From NCBI GenBank assembly GCA_026705105.1, contig JAPPBK010000016.1, positions 1 through 5,245 on the forward strand: a stretch of 5,245 nucleotides of DNA, in the 5' to 3' direction. Of this stretch, positions 1 to 5,245 are shown piece by piece. Origin of the DNA: Chloroflexota bacterium (GTDB taxonomy: Bacteria > Chloroflexota > Dehalococcoidia > Bin125). The number at the start of each line of letters is the position of its first letter. Within the stretch, counting starts at the first letter, position 1. The notes below the pieces were generated by a model. It had not been told where the DNA came from. It did no database searches and saw only the letters and a program-made list of their open reading frames with translations. The position numbers and the translations under genes are program-made.

Positions 1-1
1 C

Positions 2-238
2 TTCCAGACGGCACAGGGCATGACAATCCTTGGTTCGTTCATATCCGAAGAGGACGACCAGACGTACGTGTGGATCCGACGGTTCCACTCGGAGGAAGAG
101 CGCGAGCGTCTCTACGACGCGGTCTACAACTCGGACTACTGGAAGAATGAGATTGCGCCGAGCGTGGGCGAGATGATGAGTCGGGAGTCAATTTCGGTGA
201 AGCGACTCGAAGCGACCCCGCGATCGCCGATCCAGTAG
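2..238 (+). CDS. NIPSNAP-family protein, C-terminal part (5' truncated)
   Basis: The frame is open from base 2 to the TAG at 236-238, giving 78 visible residues. It has no credible start of its own: the ATG at 20 lies inside the conserved core, since the preceding codons read FQTAQG and continue naturally into MTILGSF. The visible part matches the second half of a NIPSNAP/dimeric alpha-beta-barrel domain: a G-M-x-I-L-G-S-F strand, an acidic turn, the strand Y-V-W-I-R-R-F, then the helix S-E-E-E-R-E-R-L and a Y-W-K-N segment. NIPSNAP domains are about 100 residues long, so only the N-terminal third or so is missing to the left. Bacterial members are small proteins of mostly unknown biochemical role. 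The stop lies 18 bases before the next gene on the same strand, which suggests co-transcription. The family call rests on motif recognition alone. Confidence 0.72.
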   Translation, partial: FQTAQGMTILGSFISEEDDQTYVWIRRFHSEEERERLYDAVYNSDYWKNEIAPSVGEMMSRESISVKRLEATPRSPIQ

Positions 239-256
239 CGCAGCCGACTTGATGCT

Positions 257-1084
257 GTGACCGCAATCGAACCGGGCGATCCGCTCTTCGCGTTCGACGG
301 CGAGTGCTACGTACCGAGCGAGCGCTCACGCGGTCCCTGGTCGCCGGATGCGCTGCACGGCAGTCCGGTGGCGGCGCTGATCACCTATTGCGTCGAGCGT
401 CGCCTGGACCAACTTGCCAATGAGACAAGCGGACCGGGCGAACCGGTTGGCGGACTGCGGGTGGCTCGGCAGACGATCGAGCTGTTTCGCCCGGTGCCGT
501 TCGCGCGACTGGAGGTAGCAGTCGAGCCGATTCGTATGGGCCGGCGGATTGCGGTGTTCCAGACTCGCGTTCAGAGCGAAGGCAAGCTGTTGACCCAGGC
601 GTCGACGCTGTGCTTGCGGGCCGGGACGGAGCTGGGATCGGTCGGCGCCGAGTTCGCGTCGGAGCCTCCGGGCGCGCCGGAGGAGGCGACGCCCAACCGC
701 GTGGAGCGGGCGGGGAACCGCTGGACGTCCTATCCGGGCACCCTGGAGATGCGGCATGTGGTCCCGCCGGGTGGGGCGGAACCGCCGATCGTCTGGATCC
801 GCACCGATGCGCCCGTGCTGGCCGATGCGCCGTTCACACCGACCGTGCAAGCGGCCAGCATCGCCGACTTCGTTTCGCCGTTCGCCAACATGCAGCCGGG
901 ACGCAGCGGATACGTCAACGCCGACATCACGATGCATCTGCACCGCGTCCCGCAAGGTGAGTGGCACTACCTGAGAATCGTGTCGCGGGGCGCACGCGAC
1001 GGGATCGCCACGGCGCAGGCGGTGCTGGGAGATCAGCAAGGGGCATACGGCGCGAGTTCGGCGGCGAGCTTGATCAATCTGTAG
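257..1084 (+). CDS. Thioesterase-superfamily protein, double hotdog (TesB-like)
   Basis: This encodes 275 residues from a GTG at 257. A TAG in the same frame at 236-238 leaves GTG257 as the first possible start, and no clear Shine-Dalgarno sequence precedes it. The architecture resembles acyl-CoA thioesterase-like proteins with two hotdog folds in one chain. The N-terminal hotdog covers roughly residues 8-125, with G-P-W at 26-28, the helix H-G-S-P-V-A-A-L-I at 34-42, and a strand with T-I-E-L-F-R-P-V-P at 73-81. The second covers about 155-275, with a helix S-I-A-D-F at 201-205, a strand Y-V-N-A-D-I-T-M-H at 219-227, and a last strand carrying D-G near 248. Family members hydrolyse acyl-CoA thioesters, but many of this type have no defined substrate. 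Asp204 might correspond to the catalytic Asp of TesB; that is inference without an alignment. It probably shares an operon with the upstream NIPSNAP-like gene, consistent with acyl or lipid metabolism. Confidence 0.8.
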   Translation: MTAIEPGDPLFAFDGECYVPSERSRGPWSPDALHGSPVAALITYCVERRLDQLANETSGPGEPVGGLRVARQTIELFRPVPFARLEVAVEPIRMGRRIAVFQTRVQSEGKLLTQASTLCLRAGTELGSVGAEFASEPPGAPEEATPNRVERAGNRWTSYPGTLEMRHVVPPGGAEPPIVWIRTDAPVLADAPFTPTVQAASIADFVSPFANMQPGRSGYVNADITMHLHRVPQGEWHYLRIVSRGARDGIATAQAVLGDQQGAYGASSAASLINL

Positions 1085-1101
1085 CGAATCCGAGGTCGGA
1101 G

Positions 1102-1158
1102 CCCCCCCCTCTGTCACTACGTGACATCTCCCCCCGCTCCGCGGGGGGAGAGAGGAAT
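1102..1158. repeat. Palindromic intergenic repeat, copy 1
   Basis: This lies in the 158-base gap between the thioesterase and the phosphatase genes. Hairpin A has arms TGTCAC (1112-1117) and GTGACA (1121-1126) around the loop TAC. Hairpin B has perfect 10-bp arms CTCCCCCCGC (1128-1137) and GCGGGGGGAG (1141-1150) around the loop TCC. An outer stem CCTC (1108-1111) with GAGG (1152-1155) closes both, giving a three-way junction. The right half, 1141-1158, is identical to 3801-3818 in copy 2. It resembles the dispersed GC-rich palindromes of REP type that occur between genes in many bacteria; that class assignment is inference. It may also attenuate or terminate transcription leaving the thioesterase gene, although no T-run follows it on either strand. 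Confidence 0.85.
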
Positions 1159-1172
1159 GGGCGGATTCCTGC

Positions 1173-1188
1173 GCTGCGCGGGGGGAGA
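1173..1188. repeat. Orphan right-arm fragment of the palindromic repeat
   Basis: The 16 bases GCTGCGCGGGGGGAGA match 3796-3811 of repeat copy 2 exactly. They include its loop TGC and its right arm, but the C-rich left arm is missing, so no hairpin B can form here. It sits 15 bases after copy 1 and looks like the remnant of a second, partly deleted element in the same gap. G-rich low complexity makes some of the identity less surprising, but the loop bases match as well. Confidence 0.55.
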
Positions 1189-1242
1189 TGGGAGCCTGGG
1201 CGGCTGATAGCGGCAAGTTGTCTGGGTCGGTAGTCTCTAGGC

Positions 1243-3288
1243 ATGGCCGGACGCATTGTTGGCATGATCATGGTGCTCACGCTCGCCGGCGTGATCGCCT
1301 CGGCGGCGGTGCTGTTGTTCCTGGCGTTCGATGCGGAGGACGAGTCCGGACAGCGGTCGGCGGAGCTGTTTGCGGAGTCGGTGGCTCGCTCGCTGCTCGA
1401 CGCGGACATCCGTTCGCTGAGCGATGCGGAAGTAAACGCGCTGGTGCGGCTTAATGCGGCCGAGGAGACCCAGGATGAAGCCGCCAACCTGACGCACATC
1501 TGGGTGTTTAACCCGGAGGCGAGGCAGGTCGCGGCGTCGGACGGCACGCCCAATGCGCAACGAGCCGAGATCACCGTGGCGCGCCAGGCGATCCGCGACG
1601 CGAGCGGAACCGCCGTGAGCACGCTGCCGAACGGCGATTTCGCCGGCACGGCCGTCGTGCGTAACCGGGACGGTGAAGTCACCGGGGCGGTCAGGGTGCA
1701 GTTCAGCAGTGATCGAATCGGCAATCACTTCGATGTCTATCGGACGGAGTACGTGATTGGCGTGGTTGCGATTCTCGTGGCGCTGTTGCTGGGGAGCTGG
1801 TTCCTGTCGCGGCGCCTGGCGCGGCCGATTGGCCTGATGGTTCGGGCTGCCCACACGGTCGAGATGGGCCGCCAACCGGAGCCAGGCGTGGCGGCGTCGC
1901 TGCGCAACACCTCGCTCACGCGGGACGAGTACGGCGAGTTGGCCGGCGTGTTTCTCGACATGGCGCGCGAGGTCGGTGCGCGCGAGATCCAGCTCAATGC
2001 GCTGGTCGAAGCGCGCACGGAGGAGCTCTCGGTCAAAAATCGCGAGCTGGAGGATGCGCAACGAGAGATTCGCAACGACCTGGAGATGGCGCACTCGGTG
2101 CAGGCGGCGCTGGTGCCGTCGGAGCTGCCGGACGACCCGCGCGCGGGCATCGCGGCCTACATGACGCCGGCGCTCGACGTAGGCGGCGACTTCTACGACG
2201 CGTTCATCACCGACGACGGACGGCTCGCGTTCTCGATTGCCGATGTGTCGGGCAAGGGTGTGGCCTCGGCGTTGATGATGGCGGTGGGTCGCGCGGTGCT
2301 GCGCAGCGCGGCGAATCAGCATCCCGATCCGAGCGAGGCGATCGCCTCCACGAATGACCAGCTCTGCTCGATGAATCCCAAGGAACTGTTCATTACCGCG
2401 TTCTTCGGCGTGATCGACTTGCAACTGGGCACGCTGACCTACGTCAACGCGGGACACGATCCGCCGTACATCATGAGCTCGGGTGGGTCGCCGGAGATGA
2501 TCCCGCATACCGGAGGGATCGCCCTGGGAGTGCTGCCCGGGCTGTCGTACACCGAGACGACGCTGCCGCTGGATCCCGACGTGACGCTCTTCCTCTACAC
2601 CGACGGCATCACCGAGGCGGAGAACTCGACCGGTCAGCAGTTTGGTCGGGAGCGGCTGGAGGAGAAGCTGACATCGCTCTCATCGGAAGCGCCCGGGTCG
2701 CTGATGGACGACATACTGAGGGACCTGGCGGAGTTCCGGGGCGAGGCCAAACAGTTTGATGACATCACCTGCATGGCCGTTCAGTTCAACGGTGGCGAGG
2801 CGTCGCTCGACTCGTACATCCCCGGTCAGGGGGACGCGAGGCTGGCGTCCGGCTGGCGGCGCATGGTGGTGCAGCCGTCACTCGATACCTCGTTGCCGAG
2901 GGTCGCGGCGTTCATCGAGCGGTTCGCGGAGTCGGAGGGCTTCGACGCGACGGAGGTGTTCCGGCTCAACCTGGCGCTCGACGAGCTGCTGACCAACACG
3001 CTGGAGCACGGATTCCCGGACGAGACTGAAGATGCGGAGATCACAGTTGCGCTGCGCAGCGAAGGCGAGATGGTCGTGGCGCGCTACGAGGACAATGGAC
3101 CGGCGTTCAATCCGCTGGAGGCGGCCGAGCAGGATACCGAGCTGGAGCTTGACGAACGGCCGATCGGCGGGCTGGGATTGCAGCTCATAGCGGCTTCGTT
3201 CGATGCGGTAAGCTACGAGCGAGTCAACGACCGCAACGTCACGACGCTGAGACAGCGGAGGGCGAGCGCAAGCGACGACAGCGAGTAG
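1243..3288 (+). CDS. Membrane sensor SpoIIE/PP2C phosphatase with C-terminal RsbW-like kinase domain
   Basis: This 681-residue integral-membrane regulator is predicted to control phosphorylation of a STAS anti-anti-sigma protein, most likely the one encoded next. An in-frame TAG at 1231-1233 leaves ATG1243 as the earliest start; no strong ribosome binding site is seen. Domains in order: TM1 about 4-28; an extracytoplasmic sensor about 29-168; TM2 about 170-189; HAMP about 190-245; a coiled-coil linker about 246-285; a SpoIIE/PP2C phosphatase about 286-515; and a GHKL ATPase about 542-673. Phosphatase metal-site motifs are D-V-G-G-D-F-Y-D (312-319), A-D-V-S-G-K-G (333-339), Y-T-D-G (452-455) and F-D-D-I-T (505-509). 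Kinase motifs are the N box with Glu581, Asn585 and His589, the G1 box D-N-G (617-619) and the G2 box G-G-L-G-L (642-646). All key residues are present, so both opposing activities may work. RsbU-like phosphatases and RsbW-like kinases are usually separate proteins, although SpoIIE-ATPase fusions are a recognised architecture. The 41-base gap to the STAS gene supports an operon. The signal sensed is unknown. Confidence 0.92.
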   Translation: MAGRIVGMIMVLTLAGVIASAAVLLFLAFDAEDESGQRSAELFAESVARSLLDADIRSLSDAEVNALVRLNAAEETQDEAANLTHIWVFNPEARQVAASDGTPNAQRAEITVARQAIRDASGTAVSTLPNGDFAGTAVVRNRDGEVTGAVRVQFSSDRIGNHFDVYRTEYVIGVVAILVALLLGSWFLSRRLARPIGLMVRAAHTVEMGRQPEPGVAASLRNTSLTRDEYGELAGVFLDMAREVGAREIQLNALVEARTEELSVKNRELEDAQREIRNDLEMAHSVQAALVPSELPDDPRAGIAAYMTPALDVGGDFYDAFITDDGRLAFSIADVSGKGVASALMMAVGRAVLRSAANQHPDPSEAIASTNDQLCSMNPKELFITAFFGVIDLQLGTLTYVNAGHDPPYIMSSGGSPEMIPHTGGIALGVLPGLSYTETTLPLDPDVTLFLYTDGITEAENSTGQQFGRERLEEKLTSLSSEAPGSLMDDILRDLAEFRGEAKQFDDITCMAVQFNGGEASLDSYIPGQGDARLASGWRRMVVQPSLDTSLPRVAAFIERFAESEGFDATEVFRLNLALDELLTNTLEHGFPDETEDAEITVALRSEGEMVVARYEDNGPAFNPLEAAEQDTELELDERPIGGLGLQLIAASFDAVSYERVNDRNVTTLRQRRASASDDSE

Positions 3289-3315
3289 GTTCGCCAGCGA
3301 ATCTGCGAACAGCAC

Positions 3316-3322
3316 AGAGGAG
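3316..3322 (+). promoter_or_regulatory. Strong ribosome binding site for the STAS gene
   Basis: AGAGGAG is followed by a 7-base spacer before ATG3330. It is the only near-consensus Shine-Dalgarno sequence before any start in the window. It fixes the STAS start and suggests that the small antagonist is translated more efficiently than the phosphatase/kinase upstream, which would fit a need for excess substrate. Confidence 0.85.
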
Positions 3323-3329
3323 TTGCCCA

Positions 3330-3665
3330 ATGGTCGACCTGTACCCCGAGTACGACAACGCCGTACTGGTGCTCAATCCGCTGGGACGAATCGACGGCAC
3401 CAACGCCAAGGCTTTCGAGGAGGCCTTGCTTGGCCGGATCGACGCGGGCGATCACAACATCTTGATGAACTTCGAGGGGATCAACTACATCTCTTCCGCC
3501 GGACTCCGGGTGCTGTTGATGGCAGCCAAGCGGACGAGTCAGTCGGCTGGCAAGCTGGCGCTGTGCGCCGTGCAGGATCACATCCAGGAAGTGTTCAAGT
3601 TCTCGGGCTTTTCGGAGATCATCCCGATTCACGATGATCGGCCGCAGGCGCTGAACACGTTCTAG
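3330..3665 (+). CDS. STAS-domain anti-anti-sigma factor (RsbV/SpoIIAA-like)
   Basis: This encodes 111 residues, the normal length of a single STAS domain, and it starts at ATG3330 behind a strong ribosome binding site. It begins with strands around V-L-V-L-N-P-L-G-R-I-D-G (12-23), then helix 1 and strand I-L-M-N-F (44-48). The phosphorylation loop I-N-Y-I-S-S-A-G-L-R-V-L-L runs from 51 to 63. Ser56 aligns with the phosphoserine of SpoIIAA/RsbV, and Ser55 replaces the usual preceding Asp; this S-S-A-G variant is common in RsbV-like proteins. The C-terminal part, V-F-K-F-S-G-F at 88-94, is also typical. Unphosphorylated STAS proteins bind an RsbW-type kinase or anti-sigma factor and release its target, and phosphorylation blocks binding. 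It is encoded directly after a protein carrying both phosphatase and kinase domains, which are its likely partners. The protein should be cytosolic, and its final target is not encoded here. Confidence 0.93.
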   Translation: MVDLYPEYDNAVLVLNPLGRIDGTNAKAFEEALLGRIDAGDHNILMNFEGINYISSAGLRVLLMAAKRTSQSAGKLALCAVQDHIQEVFKFSGFSEIIPIHDDRPQALNTF

Positions 3666-3765
3666 GGCCTGGCCGCTTCTTTCGATTGATGTCCTGAGTC
3701 TTCCGCATCTCGGCATCGCGCCGAACGGGTTCCTGCGGGCGCAGGGATTGAGGTTCTGCGTTGCG

Positions 3766-3818
3766 CCCCCCTCTGCCTTCGGCATCTCCCCCCCCGCTGC
3801 GCGGGGGGAGAGAGGAAT
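3766..3818. repeat. Palindromic intergenic repeat, copy 2
   Basis: This has the same layout and orientation as copy 1. Hairpin A is TGCC (3774-3777) with GGCA (3781-3784) around the loop TTC; its sequence differs from copy 1 but the pairing is kept. Hairpin B has right arm GCGGGGGGAG (3801-3810) and loop TGC (3798-3800). Its left arm carries eight Cs (3788-3795) instead of six, so two Cs must bulge or the stem must slip. The outer stem CCTC (3770-3773) with GAGG (3812-3815) is preserved. Positions 3801-3818 are identical to 1141-1158. Confidence 0.85.
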
Positions 3819-3830
3819 AGGGCACTTCGC

Positions 3831-3860
3831 GGTTCTCCCCCCAGCGAAGCAGGGGGAGCC
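3831..3860. repeat. C-rich/G-rich inverted repeat
   Basis: CTCCCCC (3835-3841) pairs with GGGGGAG (3852-3858), and the flanking GG (3831-3832) can pair with CC (3859-3860). GC-GAA-GC (3844-3850) can form a small apical hairpin inside. It follows repeat copy 2 directly and uses similar arm sequences, so it may be a further diverged member of the same repeat family. Confidence 0.65.
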
Positions 3861-3866
3861 GAGCAG

Positions 3867-3887
3867 GTCCCTGCGTGAAGCAGGGAC
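3867..3887 (-). terminator. Candidate terminator hairpin for the aminotransferase gene
   Basis: Perfect 8-bp arms GTCCCTGC (3867-3874) and GCAGGGAC (3880-3887) flank the loop GTGAA. The hairpin starts 9 bases downstream of the aminotransferase TAA on the minus strand. No T-run follows on that strand, so it is a structural candidate only and not a textbook intrinsic terminator. It could instead protect the 3' end of the mRNA. Confidence 0.45.
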
Positions 3888-3896
3888 TGGGTCAGC

Positions 3897-5245
3897 TTAG
3901 AGGCCGAGTTCGGATTCGAGCCTGGCGATGGCTCGTGAGATTCGGTTGACGAGTTCGTCGGCCTCTTCCAGGTTGGTCGTCAGCGGCGGGGCGAAGGGGA
4001 TGGCTGCACCGCCTCGGGCGAGCACGCCTTCGTCACGCAGGTACTGGGTGACCCGGGCCTGGATGTTGTCGGCCTCGTCGAAGTCCTCTCCGGTGGCCGG
4101 ATCCTTCTTCAGCTCGATGACCTGCATCAGGCCGATGCCTCGGGTGTGGTGGATGGTGCGGTGTTGCTCGCGCAGCTGGACCAGGCGCGAGCGGACGTGT
4201 TCGCCGACGCGCGCCGAGTTCTCGACCAGGCCCTCGCGTTCGATGATGTTGAGGTTGCCCAAGGCGACGGCACAGGAGACGGGGTTGGCTCCCCAGGTGA
4301 TGCCGCCGATCGTGCCGTCCTTGCCGGCCTCCTCGAAGGTGCGGGCGATCTCGTCATTGACCAGTGTGGCCGCGATCGGCGAGTAGCCGGATGAAATCTG
4401 CTTGGCCGTGGTCATGATGTCGGGCTCGACCTCGAAGTGGTCCATGCCGAACCACTTGCCGGTGCGGCCGAAGCCGTTGATCACTTCGTCGGCGATGAGA
4501 ACGATGTCATGCTTGTCGCAGATCTCGCGCAGCGTCTGCCAGTACTTCTTGTCGGGCACCCAACTGCCATTGGCGGTCGAGATCGGTTCGGCGATCATGG
4601 CGGCGACGGTGCCCGGTCCGGCGGCCATAATCGTGTCCTCGATGGTGCGGGCGCAGAAGACATCGCAGTCGGGGAAGGTCTTCTCGTAGGGGCAGCGGTC
4701 GCAGTTGACGTTGGGCACGTGAATCGAGCCGGGCACGAGTGGCTCGTAGGGCGCGCGCATGGAGTAGGCGGCGGCGTTGACCGAGAGCGCGCCGGCGGTC
4801 TGACCGTGGTAGGAGCCGATCCGCGAGATGACTTTAAATTTCTCGCCGTTGCCCCGGATGTGGTGGTAGTGCTTCGCGATCTTGAGTGCGTTCTCGACGG
4901 CCTCGGAGCCGCCGTTGACGAAGACGGCCTTGCGAATCGTGGAAGGGGTCAACTCGAAGAGCTTTGAAGCGAGCGCGACCGCCGGTTCGGAGGCGTAGGC
5001 GAAGGTGTTCTGGTAGGCGAGATTGGACATCTGCTCGTGGGCGATGTCGGCCAGCTCGGTGCGGCCATGACCGACGGCGTTGAGCCAGAGTCCCGACATC
5101 GCGTCGATGTACTCGCGGCCCTGGTCGTCGTGGAGGAAGATGCCCTCGCCCTTGCGAATCACGAGCAGTCCGTCGTCGGCGGCGAGGTCGGCGTGGGACT
5201 GGGTGGGAATCCAGAGATGCTCAAGCGATTGTTGGCGAAGAGCGG
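3897..5245 (-). CDS. Class III PLP-dependent aminotransferase (5' truncated)
   Basis: The frame is open from the right edge to TAA at 3897-3899, giving 448 visible residues, close to full length for the family (about 430-460). An apparent GTG start at 5162-5160 is an internal Val: 27 residues in the same frame precede it, including L-E-H-L-W-I-P-T-Q, the usual N-terminal motif, and no ATG, GTG or TTG start is visible before the edge. Numbering from that Val as 1: the PLP phosphate loop N-G-G-S-E-A is at 83-88, Y-H-G at 118-120, E-P-I-S at 192-195, D-E-V-I-N-G-F-G-R-T-G at 225-235 with Asp225 contacting the PLP ring nitrogen, the catalytic Lys254 in T-T-A-K-Q, and Thr289 in T-W-G-A-N-P-V. These enzymes move an amino group from an omega-amino acid or amine to pyruvate or 2-oxoglutarate in the cytosol. 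The substrate (for example taurine, beta-alanine, GABA or a diamine) cannot be read from the sequence. It is convergent with the STAS operon and probably unrelated to it. Confidence 0.93.
   Translation of the reverse strand, partial: ALRQQSLEHLWIPTQSHADLAADDGLLVIRKGEGIFLHDDQGREYIDAMSGLWLNAVGHGRTELADIAHEQMSNLAYQNTFAYASEPAVALASKLFELTPSTIRKAVFVNGGSEAVENALKIAKHYHHIRGNGEKFKVISRIGSYHGQTAGALSVNAAAYSMRAPYEPLVPGSIHVPNVNCDRCPYEKTFPDCDVFCARTIEDTIMAAGPGTVAAMIAEPISTANGSWVPDKKYWQTLREICDKHDIVLIADEVINGFGRTGKWFGMDHFEVEPDIMTTAKQISSGYSPIAATLVNDEIARTFEEAGKDGTIGGITWGANPVSCAVALGNLNIIEREGLVENSARVGEHVRSRLVQLREQHRTIHHTRGIGLMQVIELKKDPATGEDFDEADNIQARVTQYLRDEGVLARGGAAIPFAPPLTTNLEEADELVNRISRAIARLESELGL

Larger units (their letters stand above)
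3666..3896. other. Convergent intergenic region rich in inverted repeats
   Basis: This 231-base stretch lies between the STAS stop (+ strand) and the aminotransferase stop (- strand). I see no convincing gene in it. It holds a small inverted repeat (CCTGC at 3732-3736 with GCAGG at 3741-3745), the second palindromic repeat copy, a C-rich/G-rich hairpin and a perfect 8-bp hairpin next to the aminotransferase stop. Such a position suits bidirectional transcription termination, but none of the stems is followed by a clear T-run on either strand. Confidence 0.75.

Noticed and set aside
20..22. ATG as a true start of a 72-residue NIPSNAP-like protein.
   Set aside because: It falls in the middle of the conserved domain, and the frame is open to the left edge with fitting residues.
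1102..1188. CRISPR array, because similar units recur.
   Set aside because: There are only two full palindromic copies about 2.6 kb apart plus one fragment, with no regular spacers and no cas genes.
326..1216. A 296-codon open frame on the minus strand opposite the thioesterase gene, extending into repeat copy 1.
   Set aside because: The composition is Arg/His/Gln-rich and low in complexity, no family is recognisable, and the opposite strand has a well-supported gene.
1085..1242. A sigma-70 or SigB-type promoter before the phosphatase gene.
   Set aside because: I found no pair of -35/-10-like or GTTT/GGGTAT-like boxes at acceptable spacing; TTGTCT at 1218-1223 has no matching -10 box before the start codon.
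1237..2508. A 423-codon open frame on the minus strand opposite the phosphatase gene.
   Set aside because: Its translation is rich in Arg and His with no recognisable domain, and it lies antisense to a gene with clear domains. Long antisense frames are expected in GC-rich DNA.
4437..4967. A 176-codon plus-strand frame inside the aminotransferase gene.
   Set aside because: It is a Gly/Val/Asp-rich antisense shadow of a strongly conserved enzyme, with no motif of its own.
5160..5162. GTG on the minus strand as the aminotransferase start.
   Set aside because: The frame continues upstream with the conserved L-W-x-P-T segment and has no stop before the edge, so this codon is an internal Val and the real start is outside the window.

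Overview
This is a GC-rich window (clearly above 60% by eye) with densely packed genes, GTG as well as ATG starts and GC-ending codons. The gene families present are a NIPSNAP-type protein, an actinobacterial/Chloroflexi-style double-hotdog thioesterase, a membrane SpoIIE phosphatase with its STAS partner, and a class III aminotransferase. Together they suggest a free-living Gram-positive-related lineage such as Chloroflexota or Actinomycetota. That assignment is an inference from gene content and style; the window contains no rRNA or other phylogenetic marker.

Layout. Positions 2-1084 (+ strand) hold the 3' end of a NIPSNAP-like gene, followed 18 bases later by a GTG-started thioesterase-superfamily gene. 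These two probably form the end of one operon. Positions 1085-1242 are intergenic and contain a strongly palindromic repeat. Positions 1243-3665 (+ strand) hold a two-gene partner-switching module. Its first gene encodes a 681-residue membrane protein combining a periplasmic/extracytoplasmic sensor, HAMP, coiled coil, PP2C/SpoIIE phosphatase and C-terminal RsbW/SpoIIAB-like kinase ATPase domain. The second encodes a 111-residue STAS antagonist with a strong ribosome binding site. Positions 3666-3896 form a convergent intergenic region packed with inverted repeats, including a second copy of the palindromic repeat. Positions 3897-5245 (- strand) hold a class III PLP-dependent aminotransferase that runs off the right edge.

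How the parts work together. In the partner-switching module, the kinase domain would phosphorylate the STAS protein on a serine (probably Ser56) and the phosphatase domain of the same polypeptide would remove the phosphate, so an external signal read by the sensor could set the phosphorylation state of STAS. The downstream target (a sigma factor, a separate anti-sigma factor or another effector) is not encoded here. The flanking metabolic genes show no evident functional link to this module.

The most unusual non-coding signal is the repeat found at about 1102-1158 and 3766-3818. Both copies can fold into the same three-way junction. One hairpin is near-identical between copies, while the other differs in sequence and keeps its pairing.
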